NCBI GenBank assembly: GCA_033782935.1
Contig: JAWQEG010000003.1
Span: forward strand, 4,476,501 to 4,540,500
Reading direction: 5' to 3'
Length of the DNA stretch: 64,000 nucleotides
DNA from: Petrolisthes cinctipes
Taxonomy: Eukaryota; Arthropoda; Malacostraca; Decapoda; Porcellanidae
The notes under the pieces were generated by a model. That model did no database searches. It had not been told where the DNA came from and worked only from the letters and a program-made list of their open reading frames with translations. This document shows positions 52,148 to 62,000 of the stretch, piece by piece (the first letter of the stretch is position 1; each line of letters starts with the position of its first letter). Made by a program: the position numbers and the translations under genes.

Positions 52148-54088
52148 ATGCCTAATCCCGTCCTTGGGCTACCGTTAGGTCAAAATCAGATTTTCCCTTG
52201 CGGTCAAAATCTCTGCCTCTCCTGTCATTCTCCCCCCAACCACCCCGGGTCCCTCGGGCCCCGGGGGATTAGGATTAACGGTACTCTCACTGACACCTGT
52301 CTTCTCCCGTTACAGCCACTACGTCTACCTCCTGCCTCAACCAAAGTGTCACTTTCGGTCGTCCCGCATGTGTTGGAAATGCGGGAAAAAGGGGTAGTGG
52401 AGCGGGCGACGGGAAGGGTCTTTCTTTCTCGTTTATTCACGGTCCCCAAAAAGGATCAGGGAAAAACGAGATTGGTGATGGACCTGAGCAGGCTAAACAA
52501 ATTCGTGAAATCATTACATTTCAGGATGGTTTCGGTTGCTCAGTTCCGCACAGTTCTGAGGAAGGGAGACTGGTTAGCATCCCTGGATCTCAAGGATGCT
52601 TACTGGCACGTCCCGATCCACCCCAGGTTTCGCCGCTTTCTGGCCTTCCAGGTGGGGACCGAGACGTTCCAGTTTACCAGGCTCCCTTTCGGTCTTTCTC
52701 TAGCTCCGCGAGTCTTCACAAAACTCGTGAGGGTGGTGGCATCCCGTCTGGCAGAGGCGGGTGTCCCCACCCTCATGTACCTGGACGATTGGTTGCTTCA
52801 CGCCCCTTCCAAGGAGCAGGTAGCAAACAACGTCCGGGTAGCGAGGGGAGTGCTAGAGGAAATGGGGTTTCTGTTGAACATCCCCAAGTCCTCTCTCACC
52901 CCCACTCGCAAGCTGTGTTGGCTAGGAATAGAGTGGGACTCTCTTTCGGCCACCCTCTCTCTCGCTCCAGACAACGCCCGCCGGACCCTCCGCCACGTCC
53001 GCCGGGCGCATTTTTCCCGTACTTTCTCTCGCCGCCAGTGGGAATCATTGCTCGGGTCCCTAAATTTCGCGGCCCCTGCAATGCCCCTGGGACGACTGAA
53101 ACACAGGAGGCTGACGCGGGAGGTAAACCTCCACCTGTCCCCCGCACACAGGGACCTTCCCAGGCAAGTGTCCCCCTCTCTCCACCGCCTCCTTCGCCCC
53201 TGGCTACGTCCCGGTGCCCTGCGTCAGCGGGTCCCCTGGGTGTTCCCTCCCCCGGGGATTACGGTGGCGACAGACGCATCGGACGTAGGCTGGGGATACC
53301 AGTCTTGCCTGGGACATCAACGGTGCGGGGGATGGAAGGAAGGGGAAAGGCTACTGCACATCAACGCCCGGGAGTTGATGGTAGCGAAGGAATGGCTCAA
53401 CAGACACCCTCAGTTTGCCAGGATAGGCGTCCGCTTCGATATGGACAACGTTGCGGCCGTGCAGTGCCTACAGAAACAGGGCACCGTACGGTCGGAAATT
53501 CTCCTGTCCCTGTCAGAACAGATTTTCGCAATAGCGGCCAAGAGGGACATTCACCTCTCGGCCCGCTACGTGCCAGGGCGGGAGAACGATTGGGCGGACG
53601 CCCTATCCAGGTTCAGGGGGACGTCAGTCGAGTGGCAACTGCGTCCCCTTGTGTTCGAGTCTCTCTGCCTTCGCTACGGGACACCGGAGGTGGACCTATT
53701 CGCCTCCCCATCCACGGCCCTACTCCCTCTGTTCCTGACTTTCTCATCCAGAACAGAGGCGGGAGGCCCGGACGCCTTCACGGAGGACTGGAACAGGTGG
53801 GGTCATCTCTACCTCTTCCCACCCCCAGCCACTTCAGTCCTCCTGAAGGCGATCCTCAAGCTGCGCACTTTCAGGGGGAGGGTTCTCCTCATAGCCCCCC
53901 GCTGGCCAGCACAGCCGTGGTTCGGAGAGTTGTCCCGGTGGTGCCCGCATCCCCTTCAGTTGGGATCGGCGTGCCTCTCCAGCACCCTGTCTGCACCACT
54001 CCAAGCGTCACTGAAACTACACGCTTGGAGTTTCTACGGGGAGTCCTCAGCAAAAGGTTCACTAAGGAGACAGTGGACAAGATGTTGA
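52148..54088 (+). CDS. Reverse transcriptase / RNase H polyprotein of DIRS-like element
   Basis: Uninterrupted frame of 646 codons. The polymerase copies element RNA into DNA and RNase H removes the RNA strand. Residues near 90-270 form the RT: motif A SLDLKDAYWH with Asp147, LPFGLSLAP from Leu179, and the catalytic YLDD at 211-214. RNase H follows, with candidate catalytic residues Asp376 (ATDASD), Glu409 (NARELM), Asp433 (DMDN) and Asp484 (NDWADALSR). From about residue 512 there is a region typical of DIRS-like polyproteins (EVDLFAS, DAF, FPPP at 557-560, APRWPAQPWF). In related elements a Dam-like methyltransferase is described here, but I cannot show a working site. A stop lies at 52,142-52,144, so the ATG at 52,148 is the first possible start. 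The first 60-80 residues are Pro-rich and may not match a natural N-terminus. No gag or capsid part is present. Confidence 0.92.
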   Translation: MPNPVLGLPLGQNQIFPCGQNLCLSCHSPPNHPGSLGPRGIRINGTLTDTCLLPLQPLRLPPASTKVSLSVVPHVLEMREKGVVERATGRVFLSRLFTVPKKDQGKTRLVMDLSRLNKFVKSLHFRMVSVAQFRTVLRKGDWLASLDLKDAYWHVPIHPRFRRFLAFQVGTETFQFTRLPFGLSLAPRVFTKLVRVVASRLAEAGVPTLMYLDDWLLHAPSKEQVANNVRVARGVLEEMGFLLNIPKSSLTPTRKLCWLGIEWDSLSATLSLAPDNARRTLRHVRRAHFSRTFSRRQWESLLGSLNFAAPAMPLGRLKHRRLTREVNLHLSPAHRDLPRQVSPSLHRLLRPWLRPGALRQRVPWVFPPPGITVATDASDVGWGYQSCLGHQRCGGWKEGERLLHINARELMVAKEWLNRHPQFARIGVRFDMDNVAAVQCLQKQGTVRSEILLSLSEQIFAIAAKRDIHLSARYVPGRENDWADALSRFRGTSVEWQLRPLVFESLCLRYGTPEVDLFASPSTALLPLFLTFSSRTEAGGPDAFTEDWNRWGHLYLFPPPATSVLLKAILKLRTFRGRVLLIAPRWPAQPWFGELSRWCPHPLQLGSACLSSTLSAPLQASLKLHAWSFYGESSAKGSLRRQWTRC

Positions 54089-55068
54089 GGGCTCATCGTC
54101 AGTCTTCGGTGCGACAATACGAATCGTGCTGGAAAAGATTCCAGGACTTCTTGCGAAGACACCCCTCCAGGGTCATCTCGGAGGACACAGTCCTGGAATT
54201 CCTCACGTGGCTCGCCGATTCCACCAACAGGGCCCCGGCGACGGTGCTTGCGCATCACGCAGCCCTGTCTGATCCCCTCCTCCTGGGTTTTAACATTAAG
54301 GTTTCGGAGAGGCCTCTCTCTCTCCTGAGGATGGGGATTCGGGCGGGGACCGCACCTCACCGGGCCCAGGCACCCTCCTGGTCCCTTCATCGTGTCCTTT
54401 CCTACCTGACCTTCGAGGGGGTCCCTCTGGAGGTTTGTCACCTCCTCCAGAAAGCTCTCTTCCTGCTCGCCTTAGCTACAGGTTACAGGGTTTCTCAGTT
54501 GGCAGCCCTGACCCGTCACACAGCCTTTTCTTCAGTAACCCCTAACCTTACTTCCTTAACCATTTCCCCCTCCCCTGCTTTTCTAGCTAAGAACGAGCAG
54601 GCTGACGACAGAATTGGCCCTCTCGCAGTACCCTCGTTCCTGAGGGATGGAAATTTCCACCCCCTCTGCCCAGTCCACGCCTTTGTTGCATACGTGGAGG
54701 CGACGAGAGGGGCTTCTCCGGACCACCTCTTCTACAACTCTAGGTCCGGTAACCCTCTCTTCCCTAGGTCAATCGCTCGCCTTCTCTGCCGAGTGATAGA
54801 GAACGGGGATCCCGGACACGCCCCGAGGGCTCACAGCGTTAGGGGCGTGGCCGCCTCCCTCGCCTTCCTCAGGACTCACTCGGTGGAGAGGGTCAGGGAT
54901 TTAGGGGGCTGGGCGTCCACTTCCTCCTTCAGGACGAGGTACCTGTTCCACTCGCTCTCCCCTACCCCCTGTGTGGCTATGGGTACTCCACCTCCTATTC
55001 CCCAGGGTCCCCGCGGGAGACACATGGGGGGGAGGGGCCGCCCGAAGAGAAAAGGTCGGGTGATTTAA
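53998..55068 (+). CDS. Tyrosine recombinase (integrase) of DIRS-like element
   Basis: Phage-integrase-type recombinase, thought in DIRS elements to insert a circular DNA intermediate without duplicating the target. The start is uncertain: the given coordinate marks where recognisable recombinase-like sequence begins. The frame is open from further upstream (ATG at 52,789), but that part lies antiphase to the RT/RNase H frame and is Pro/Arg/Gly-rich. The N-terminal helical DNA-binding domain contains SVRQYESCWKRFQDFL. Candidate catalytic residues are Arg at 54,487 (ATGYRVSQL), Lys at 54,589, His at 54,832 and Arg at 54,841 (HSVRG), Trp at 54,910 and nucleophile Tyr at 54,940 (RTRYL). All expected positions are filled. 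An internal ATG at 54,082 overlaps the RT stop and is a plausible true start (328 residues). The frame is -1 relative to RT. Confidence 0.88.
   Translation, partial: TPSVTETTRLEFLRGVLSKRFTKETVDKMLRAHRQSSVRQYESCWKRFQDFLRRHPSRVISEDTVLEFLTWLADSTNRAPATVLAHHAALSDPLLLGFNIKVSERPLSLLRMGIRAGTAPHRAQAPSWSLHRVLSYLTFEGVPLEVCHLLQKALFLLALATGYRVSQLAALTRHTAFSSVTPNLTSLTISPSPAFLAKNEQADDRIGPLAVPSFLRDGNFHPLCPVHAFVAYVEATRGASPDHLFYNSRSGNPLFPRSIARLLCRVIENGDPGHAPRAHSVRGVAASLAFLRTHSVERVRDLGGWASTSSFRTRYLFHSLSPTPCVAMGTPPPIPQGPRGRHMGGRGRPKRKGRVI
54082..54088 (+). promoter_or_regulatory. Overlapping start and stop (ATGTTGA) between the two frames
   Basis: An ATG in the recombinase frame (54,082-54,084) lies one base before the TGA that ends the RT frame (54,086-54,088). 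Such overlaps permit termination-reinitiation in other retroelements. A -1 frameshift upstream is the alternative, because some recombinase-like residues precede this ATG. Confidence 0.45.
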
Positions 55069-55162
55069 GTCCCGTCACATCATCCCATACCTCATCCACA
55101 TCTTGTACAGCTTCATACTCATCCCCATTCTTCACGTGTACATATGGTGAAAGAGAGTCTAT

Positions 55163-55168
55163 AATAAA
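55163..55168 (+). terminator. Candidate polyadenylation signal AATAAA
   Basis: Canonical hexamer 95 bp after the recombinase stop codon. A second AATAAA lies at 56,034-56,039, inside the right terminal repeat. Neither is confirmed as used. Confidence 0.4.
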
Positions 55169-55339
55169 TTACATTGTTACGGAATTCTTGTGTATTCATT
55201 TTCCAAACAATTATTAACTACGATGAGTGACAGGAGATATTATTACACAGGATATCTGGATCCTAGTGTCCTCCTTCATCCCCTCGGGATCACATTACCT
55301 GAGCGAGGGCCATAGCCCTAACTCAGAAGACTTGAATAA

Positions 55340-55382
55340 GGGGGGGGGGGGAATGGGGGGGGGAGGAAAAAGGGGGGGGGGG
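55340..55382 (+). repeat. G-tract cluster
   Basis: Runs of 12 G (55,340-55,351), 9 G (55,355-55,363) and 11 G (55,372-55,382) with short A-rich breaks. The sequence could form G-quadruplexes in RNA or single-stranded DNA. Run lengths are prone to sequencing error. Confidence 0.8.
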
Positions 55383-55663
55383 AGTATCCATGGGAACCTC
55401 CCCCCTCCTCTCCTAGACCCGAACCCTCGAGTCTACCTATAAAGACTTTATGTGTAACAATTCTGGTCTATAACAGAATGGTCTACGGTTATATGGTATC
55501 AGCTACTTCTCCCCCACCACGGCGTTTCACCTAGCCAGTGTCGGGAGGGGCGTTAGCTGCTGCCTCACCGGGCTCGGTTACCTTTCCTGCCCTCCGCTCT
55601 CAACCACTCTTAACTAGCACGTGATTGCCTCCACCTCACCTCCCACCTACCGCATCGCATGCT

Positions 55664-55765
55664 TAGCAACCAGCTGTACTGGTTTCACTATACCAATAAT
55701 AGTGCATTTGTCGCGGCTTCTAGCCGCTTAAATTGTATTTATTGGTTTGTGAAACCAGTACAGCT
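55664..55765. repeat. Internal complementary region with hairpin
   Basis: The first 25 bp (55,664-55,688) are a direct copy of 56,004-56,028. Bases 55,700-55,765 are the reverse complement of the element's last 66 bp (56,012-56,077) with one mismatch (AGTGCATTTG against the complement AGTTCATTTG). Within it, 55,672-55,688 pairs with 55,749-55,765 (17 bp) and 55,693-55,699 with 55,739-55,745, forming a hairpin. In DIRS elements such a region matches the joined ends and is used to make the circular DNA. Confidence 0.85.
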
Positions 55766-56003
55766 TCTACTGTCCCACCCACCTCCCGATGCGGCAGGCA
55801 CTCACTTCTTTCTCATTGGAGTGGACGAGCGGTATTCAGCGGAGGAGGGGCTTAATACCTCACCTCACCACCACCAGGTGGCTCCACTATCAGTACAGCG
55901 CCAGATTTGAATTTTATTTACTTCTGATGAACGTCACGGAATTGACCCTTCCAACCCAGATTATGAATACACGGGGCCTGGGCTTGTGAAGGGGCCTATT
56001 CTA
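55766..56003 (+). other. Spacer between internal complementary region and right terminus
   Basis: About 240 bp without a recognisable gene or repeat. In the 61-bp perfect core of the inverted repeat, this spacer forms the loop. Confidence 0.6.
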
Positions 56004-56011
56004 TAGCAACC

Positions 56012-56077
56012 AGCTGTACTGGTTTCACAAACCAATAAATACAATTTAAGCGGCTAGAAGCCGCGACAAATGAACTA
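56012..56077. repeat. Right terminal repeat of the retroelement
   Basis: The last 66 bp are complementary to 55,700-55,765 (a perfect 61-bp core: 56,012-56,072 against 55,705-55,765). The complementarity ends at 56,077, and satellite resumes at 56,078 with ATATTGACTTTGG. This fixes the right boundary independently of the satellite phase. Confidence 0.88.
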
Positions 56078-59000
56078 ATATTGACTTTGGGCATCTAAAA
56101 TATCGATTTTCAGCATGTTTTTGGCCTGTATTTTGAAAATACTCTAACACTGAGTAGGCATGTACAGATTGCTTCTGGGACCCCAAAATATTGAATTTTC
56201 GGGTGTTTTGAGCCTGAATTTGAGATATAAACGGGTACTGAAGATGCATGCACATATTGACTTTTGTGCACCTAAAAGATCGATTTTCAGCATGTTTTGA
56301 GCATGTATTTTGAAAATACTCTAACACGGAGTAGGCATGTACAGATCGCTTCTGGGACCCCTAAATATCGTATTTTCGGGTGTTTTGGGACTGAATTTGA
56401 GATATCGACTTTTTGGCACCTAAAAGATCGATTTTTAGCATGTTTTTCGCCTATATTTTGAAAATATTCTAGCACTGAGTAGGCATGTACAGATTGCTTC
56501 TGGGACCCCAAAATATTGAATTTTCGGGTGTTTTGAGCCTGAATTTGAGATATAAACGGGTACAGAAGATACATGCACATATTGACTTTGGGCACCAAAA
56601 ATATCGATTTTCAGCATGTTTTGGGCCTGAATTTTGAAAATACTCTAACACGGAGTAGGCATGTACAGATCGCTTCTGGGACCCCAAAATATCGAATTTT
56701 CGGGTGTTTTGAGCCTGAATTTGAGATATAAACGGGTACTGAAGATGCATGCACATATCGACTTTTGTGCACCTAAAAGATCGATTTTCAGTATGTTTTG
56801 AGCATGTATTTTGAAAATACTCTAACACGGAGTAGGCATGTACAGATCGCTTCTGGGACCCCTAAATATCGAATTTTCGGGTGTTTTGGGACTGAATTTG
56901 AGATATCGACTTTTTGGCACCTAAAAGATCGATTTTTAGCATGTTTTTAGCCTATATTTTGAAAATATTCTAGCACTGTACAGATTGCTTCTGGGACCCC
57001 AAAATATTGAATTTTCGGGTGTTTTGAGCCTGAATTTGAGATATAAACGGGTACAGAAGATACATGCACATATTGACTTTGGGCATCTAAAATATCGATT
57101 TTCAGCATGTTTTGGGCCTGTTTTTGAAAATACTCTAACACGGAGTAGGCATGTACAGATCGCTTCTGGGACCCCTAAATATCGTATTTTCGGGTGTTTT
57201 GGGACTGAATTTGAGATATCGACTTTTTGGCATCTAAAAGATCGATTTTTAGCATGTTTTTAGCCTATATTTTGGAAATATTCTAGCACTGAGTAGGCAT
57301 GTACAGATTGCTTCTGGGACCCCAAAATATTGAATTTTCGGGGGTTTTGAGCCTGAATTTGAGATATAAACGGGTACAGAAGATACATACACATATTGAC
57401 TTTGGGCACCAAAAATATCGATTTTCAGCATGTTTTGGGCCTGAATTTTGAAAATACTCTAACACGGAGTAGGCATGTACAGATCGCTTCTGGGACCCCA
57501 AAATATCGAATTATCGGGTGTTTAGGGCCAGAATTTGAGATATAAACGGGTACAGAAGATGCATGCACATATCGACTTTTGGGCACCTAAAAGATCGATT
57601 TTCAGTATGTTTTTTGCCTGTATTTTGAAAATACTCTAACACGGAGTAGGCATGTACAGATACCTTCTGGGACCTATAAATATCGAATTTTCGGGTGTTT
57701 TGAGACTGAATTTGAGATATCGATTTTTGGCACCTAAAATGTCGATTTTTAGCATGTTTTTAGCCTATATTTTGAAAATATTCTAGCACTGTGTAGGCAT
57801 GTACAGATTGCTTCTGGGACCCCAAAATATTGAATTTTCGGGTGTTTTGAGCCTGAATTTGAGATATAAACGGGTACAGAAGATACATGCACATATTGAC
57901 TTTGGGCATCTAAAATATCGATTTTCAGCATGTTTTTGGCCTGTATTTTGAAAATACTCTAACACTGAGTAGGCATGTACAGATTGCTTCTGGGACCCCA
58001 AAATATTGAATTTTCGGGTGTTTTGAGCCTGAATTTGAGATATAAACGGGTACTGAAGATGCATGCACATATCGACTTTTGTGCACCTAAAAGATCGATT
58101 TTCAGTATGTTTTGAGCATGTATTTTGAAAATACTCTAACACGGAGTAGGCATGTACAGATCGCTTCTGGGACCCCTAAATATTGAATTTTCGGGTGTTT
58201 TGGGACTGAATTTGAGATATCGACTTTTTGGCACCTAAAAGATCGATTTTTAGCATGTTTTTAGCCTATATTTTGAAAATATTCTAGCACTGAGTAGGCA
58301 TGTACAGATTGCTTCTGGGACCCCAAAATATTGAATTTTCGGGTGTTTTGAGCCTGAATTTGAGATATAAACGGGTACAGAAGATACATGCACATATTGA
58401 CTTTGGGCACCAAAAAGATCGATTTTCAGCATGTTTTGGGCCTGAATTTTGAAAATACTCTAACACGGAGTAGGCATGTACAGATCGCTTCTGGGACCCC
58501 AAAATATCGAATTTTCGGGTGTTTAGGGCCAGAATTTGAGATATAAACGGGTACAGAAGATGCATGCACATATCGACTTTTGGGCACCTAAAAGATCGAT
58601 TTTCAGTATGTTTTTGGCCTGTATTTTGAAAATACTCTAACACGGAGTAAGCATGTACAGATACCTTCTGGGACCTTTAAATATCGAATTTTCGGGTGTT
58701 TTGGGACTGAATTTGAGATATCGATTTTTTGGCACCTAAAATGTCGATTTTTAGCATGTTCTTAGCCTATATTTTGAAAATATTCTAGCACTGTGTAGGC
58801 ATGTACAGATTGCTTCTGGGACCCCAAAATATTGAATTTTCGGGTGTTTTAAGCCTGAATTTGAGATATAAACGGGTACAGAAGATACATGCATATATTG
58901 ACTTTGGGCATCTAAAATATCGATTTTCAGCATGTTTTGGGCCTGTATTTTGAAAATACTCTAACACTGAGTAGGCATGTACAGATTGCTTCTGGGAACC

Positions 59001-62000
59001 CAAAATATTGAATTTTCGGGTGTTTTGAGCCTGAATTTGAGATATAAACGGGTACTGAAGATGCATGCACATATCGACTTTTGTGCACCTAAAAGATCGA
59101 TTTTCAGTATGTTTTGAGCATGTATTTTGAAAATACTCTAACACGGAGTAGGCATGTACAGATCGCTTCTGGGACCCCTAAATATCGAATTTTCGGGTGT
59201 TTTGGGACTGAATTTGAGATATCGACTTTTTGGCACCTAAAAGATCGATTTTTAGCATGTTTTTAGCCTATATTTTGAAAATATTCTAGCACTGTCCAGA
59301 TTGCTTCTGGGACACCAAAATATTGAATTTTTGGGTGTTTTGAGCCTGAATTTGAGATATAAACGGGTACAGAAGATACATGCACATATTGACTTTGGGC
59401 ATCTAAAATATCGATTTTCAGCATGTTTTGGGCCTGTATTTTGAAAATACTCTAACACTAAGTAGGCATGTACAGATTGCTTCTGGGACCCCAAAATATT
59501 GATTTTTCGGGTGTTTTGAGCCTGAATTTGAGATATAAACGGGTACTGAAGATGCATGCACATATCGACTTTTGTGCACCTAAAAGATCGATTTTCAGTA
59601 TGTTTTGAGCATGTATTTTGAAAATACTCTAACACGGAGTAGGCATGTACAGATCGCTTCTGGGACCCCTAAATATCGAATTTTCGGGTGTTTTGGGACT
59701 GAATTTAAGATATCGACTTTTTGGCACCTAAAAGATCGATTTTTAGCATGTTTTTAGCCTATATTTTGAAAATATTCTAGCACTAAGTAGGCATCTACAG
59801 ATTGCTTCTGGGACCCCAAAATAATGAATTTTCGGGTGTTTTGAGCCTGAATTTGAGATATAAACGGGTACAGAAGATACATGCACATATTGACTTTGGG
59901 CACCAAAAATATCGATTTTCAGCATGTTTTGGGCCTGAATTTTGAAAATACTCTAACACGGAGTAGGCATGTACAGATCGCTCCTGGGACCCCAAAATAT
60001 CGAATTTTCTGGTGTTTTCAGCCTGAATTTGAGATATAAACGGGTACTGAAGATGCATGCACATATCGACTTTTGTGCACCTAAAAGATCGATTTTCAGT
60101 ATGTTTTGAGCATGTATTTTGAAAATACTCTAACACGGAGTAGGCATGTACAGATCGCTTCTGGGACCCCTAAATATCGAATTTTCGGGTGTTTTGGGAC
60201 TGAATTTGAGATATCGACTTTTTGGCACCTAAAAGATCGATTTTTAGCATGTTTTTAGCCTATATTTTGAAAATATTCTAGCACTGTACAGATTGCTTCT
60301 GGGACCCCAAAATATTGAATTTTCGGGTGTTTTGAGCCTGAATTTGAGATATAAACGGGTACAGAAGATACATGCACATATTGACTTTGGGCACCAAAAA
60401 TATCGATTTTCAGCATGTTTTGGGCCTGAATTTTGAAAATACTCTAACACGGAGTAGGCATGTACAGATCGCTTCTGGGACCCCGAAATATCGAGTTTTC
60501 GGGTGTTTAGGGCCAGAATTTGAGATATAAACGATTACAGAAGATGCATGCACATATCGACTTTTGGGCACCTAAAAGATCGATTTTCAGTATGTTTTTG
60601 GCCTGTATTTTGAAAATACTCTAACACGGAGTAAGCATGTACAGATACCTTCTGGGACCTCTAAATATCGAATTTTCGGGTGTTTTGGGACTGAATTTGA
60701 GATATCGATTTTTTGGCACCTAAAATGTCGATTTTTAGCATGTTCTTAGCCTATATTTTGAAAATATTCTAGCACTGTGTAGGCATGTACAGATTGCTTC
60801 TGGGACCCCAAAATATTGAATTTTCGGGTGTTTTGAGCCTGAATTTGAGATATAAACGGGTACAGAAGATACATGCATATATTGACTTTGGGCATCTAAA
60901 ATATCGATTTTCAGCATGTTTTGGGACTGTATTTTGAAAATACTCTAACACTGAGTAGGCATGTACAGATTGCTTCTGGGAACCCAAAATATTGAATTTT
61001 CGGGTGTTTTGAGCCTGAATTTGAGATATAAACGGGTACTGAAGATGCATGCACATATCGACTTTTGTGCACCTAAAAGATCGATTTTCAGTATGTTTTG
61101 AGCATGTATTTTGAAAATACTCTAACACGGAGTAGGCATGTACAGATCGCTTCTGGGACCCCTAAATATCGAATTTTCGGGTGTTTTGGGACTGAATTTG
61201 AGATATCGACTTTTTGGCACCTAAAAGATCGATTTTTAGCATGTTTTTAGCCTATATTTTGAAAATATTCTAGCACTGTGTAGGCATGTACAGATTGCTT
61301 CTGGGACCCCAAAATATTGAATTTTCGGGTGTTTTGAGCCTGAATTTGAGATATAAACGGGTACAGAAGATACATGCACATATTGACTTTGGGCATCTAA
61401 AATATCGATTTCCAGCATGTGTTGGCCTGTATTTTGAAAATACTCTAACACTGAGTAGGCATGTACAGATTGCTTCTGGGACCCCAAAATATTGAATTTT
61501 CGGGTGTTTTGAGCCTGAATTTGAGATATAAACGGGTACTGAAGATGCATGCACATATCGACTTTTGTGCACCTAAAAGATCGATTTTCAGTATGTTTTG
61601 AGCATGTATTTTGAAAATACTCTAACACGGAGTAGGCATGTACAGATCGCTTCTGGGACCCCTAAATATCGAATTTTCGGGTGTTTTGGGACTGAATTTG
61701 AGATATCGACTTTTTGGCACCTAAAAGATCGATTTTTAGCATGTTTTTAGCCTATATTTTGAAAATATTCTAGCACTGACTAGGCATGTACAGATTGCTT
61801 CTGGGACCCCAAAATATTGAATTTTCGGGAGTTTTGAGCCTGAATTTGAGATATAAACGGGTACTGAAGATGCATGCACATATCGACTTTTGTGCACCTA
61901 AAAGATCGATTTTCAGTATGTTTTGAGCATGTATTTTGAAAATACTCTAACACGGAGTAGGCATGTACAGATCGCTTCTGGGACCCCTAAATATCGAATT

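Larger units (their letters stand above)
55069..55663 (+). other. 3' noncoding region of the retroelement
   Basis: About 600 bp with no convincing gene. It holds the AATAAA above, the G-tract cluster at 55,340-55,382, and a C/T-rich stretch. Short open frames here lack recognisable domains and are mostly low-complexity. Confidence 0.7.
52120..56077 (+). mobile_element. 5'-incomplete DIRS-like tyrosine-recombinase retrotransposon
   Basis: About 3.96 kb of GC-richer, non-satellite DNA. It encodes reverse transcriptase with RNase H, then a tyrosine recombinase, the combination that defines the DIRS/PAT/Ngaro order. Downstream it has an internal region complementary to its right terminus, which favours DIRS-type ends over split direct repeats. 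No gag-like frame and no left terminal inverted repeat precede the polymerase; coding begins 28 bp inside the left junction. Satellite flanks join to the base (GCAC before, ATATTGAC after) with no target-site duplication, as expected for recombinase-mediated integration in this order. Both coding frames are uninterrupted, which suggests a young copy. Family and host assignment need a database search. Confidence 0.9.

Noticed and set aside
52225..52449. Antisense open frames within the retroelement (also 52,896-53,147, 53,889-54,080 and 54,034-54,441)
   Set aside because: They lie opposite clear RT, RNase H or recombinase coding sequence and have no recognisable motifs.
55227..55989. Short open frames after the recombinase
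   Set aside because: They cross G-tracts and the internal complementary region; composition and lack of motifs point to noncoding sequence.
52120..56077. LTR retrotransposon or LINE identity
   Set aside because: No long terminal direct repeats, protease, DDE integrase or endonuclease; the recombinase with R-K-H-R-Y residues and the inverted-repeat ends fit DIRS-like elements.
52119..56078. Target-site duplication flanking the retroelement
   Set aside because: GCAC lies on the left and ATATT on the right, which together give the uninterrupted satellite; no short direct repeat flanks the element.
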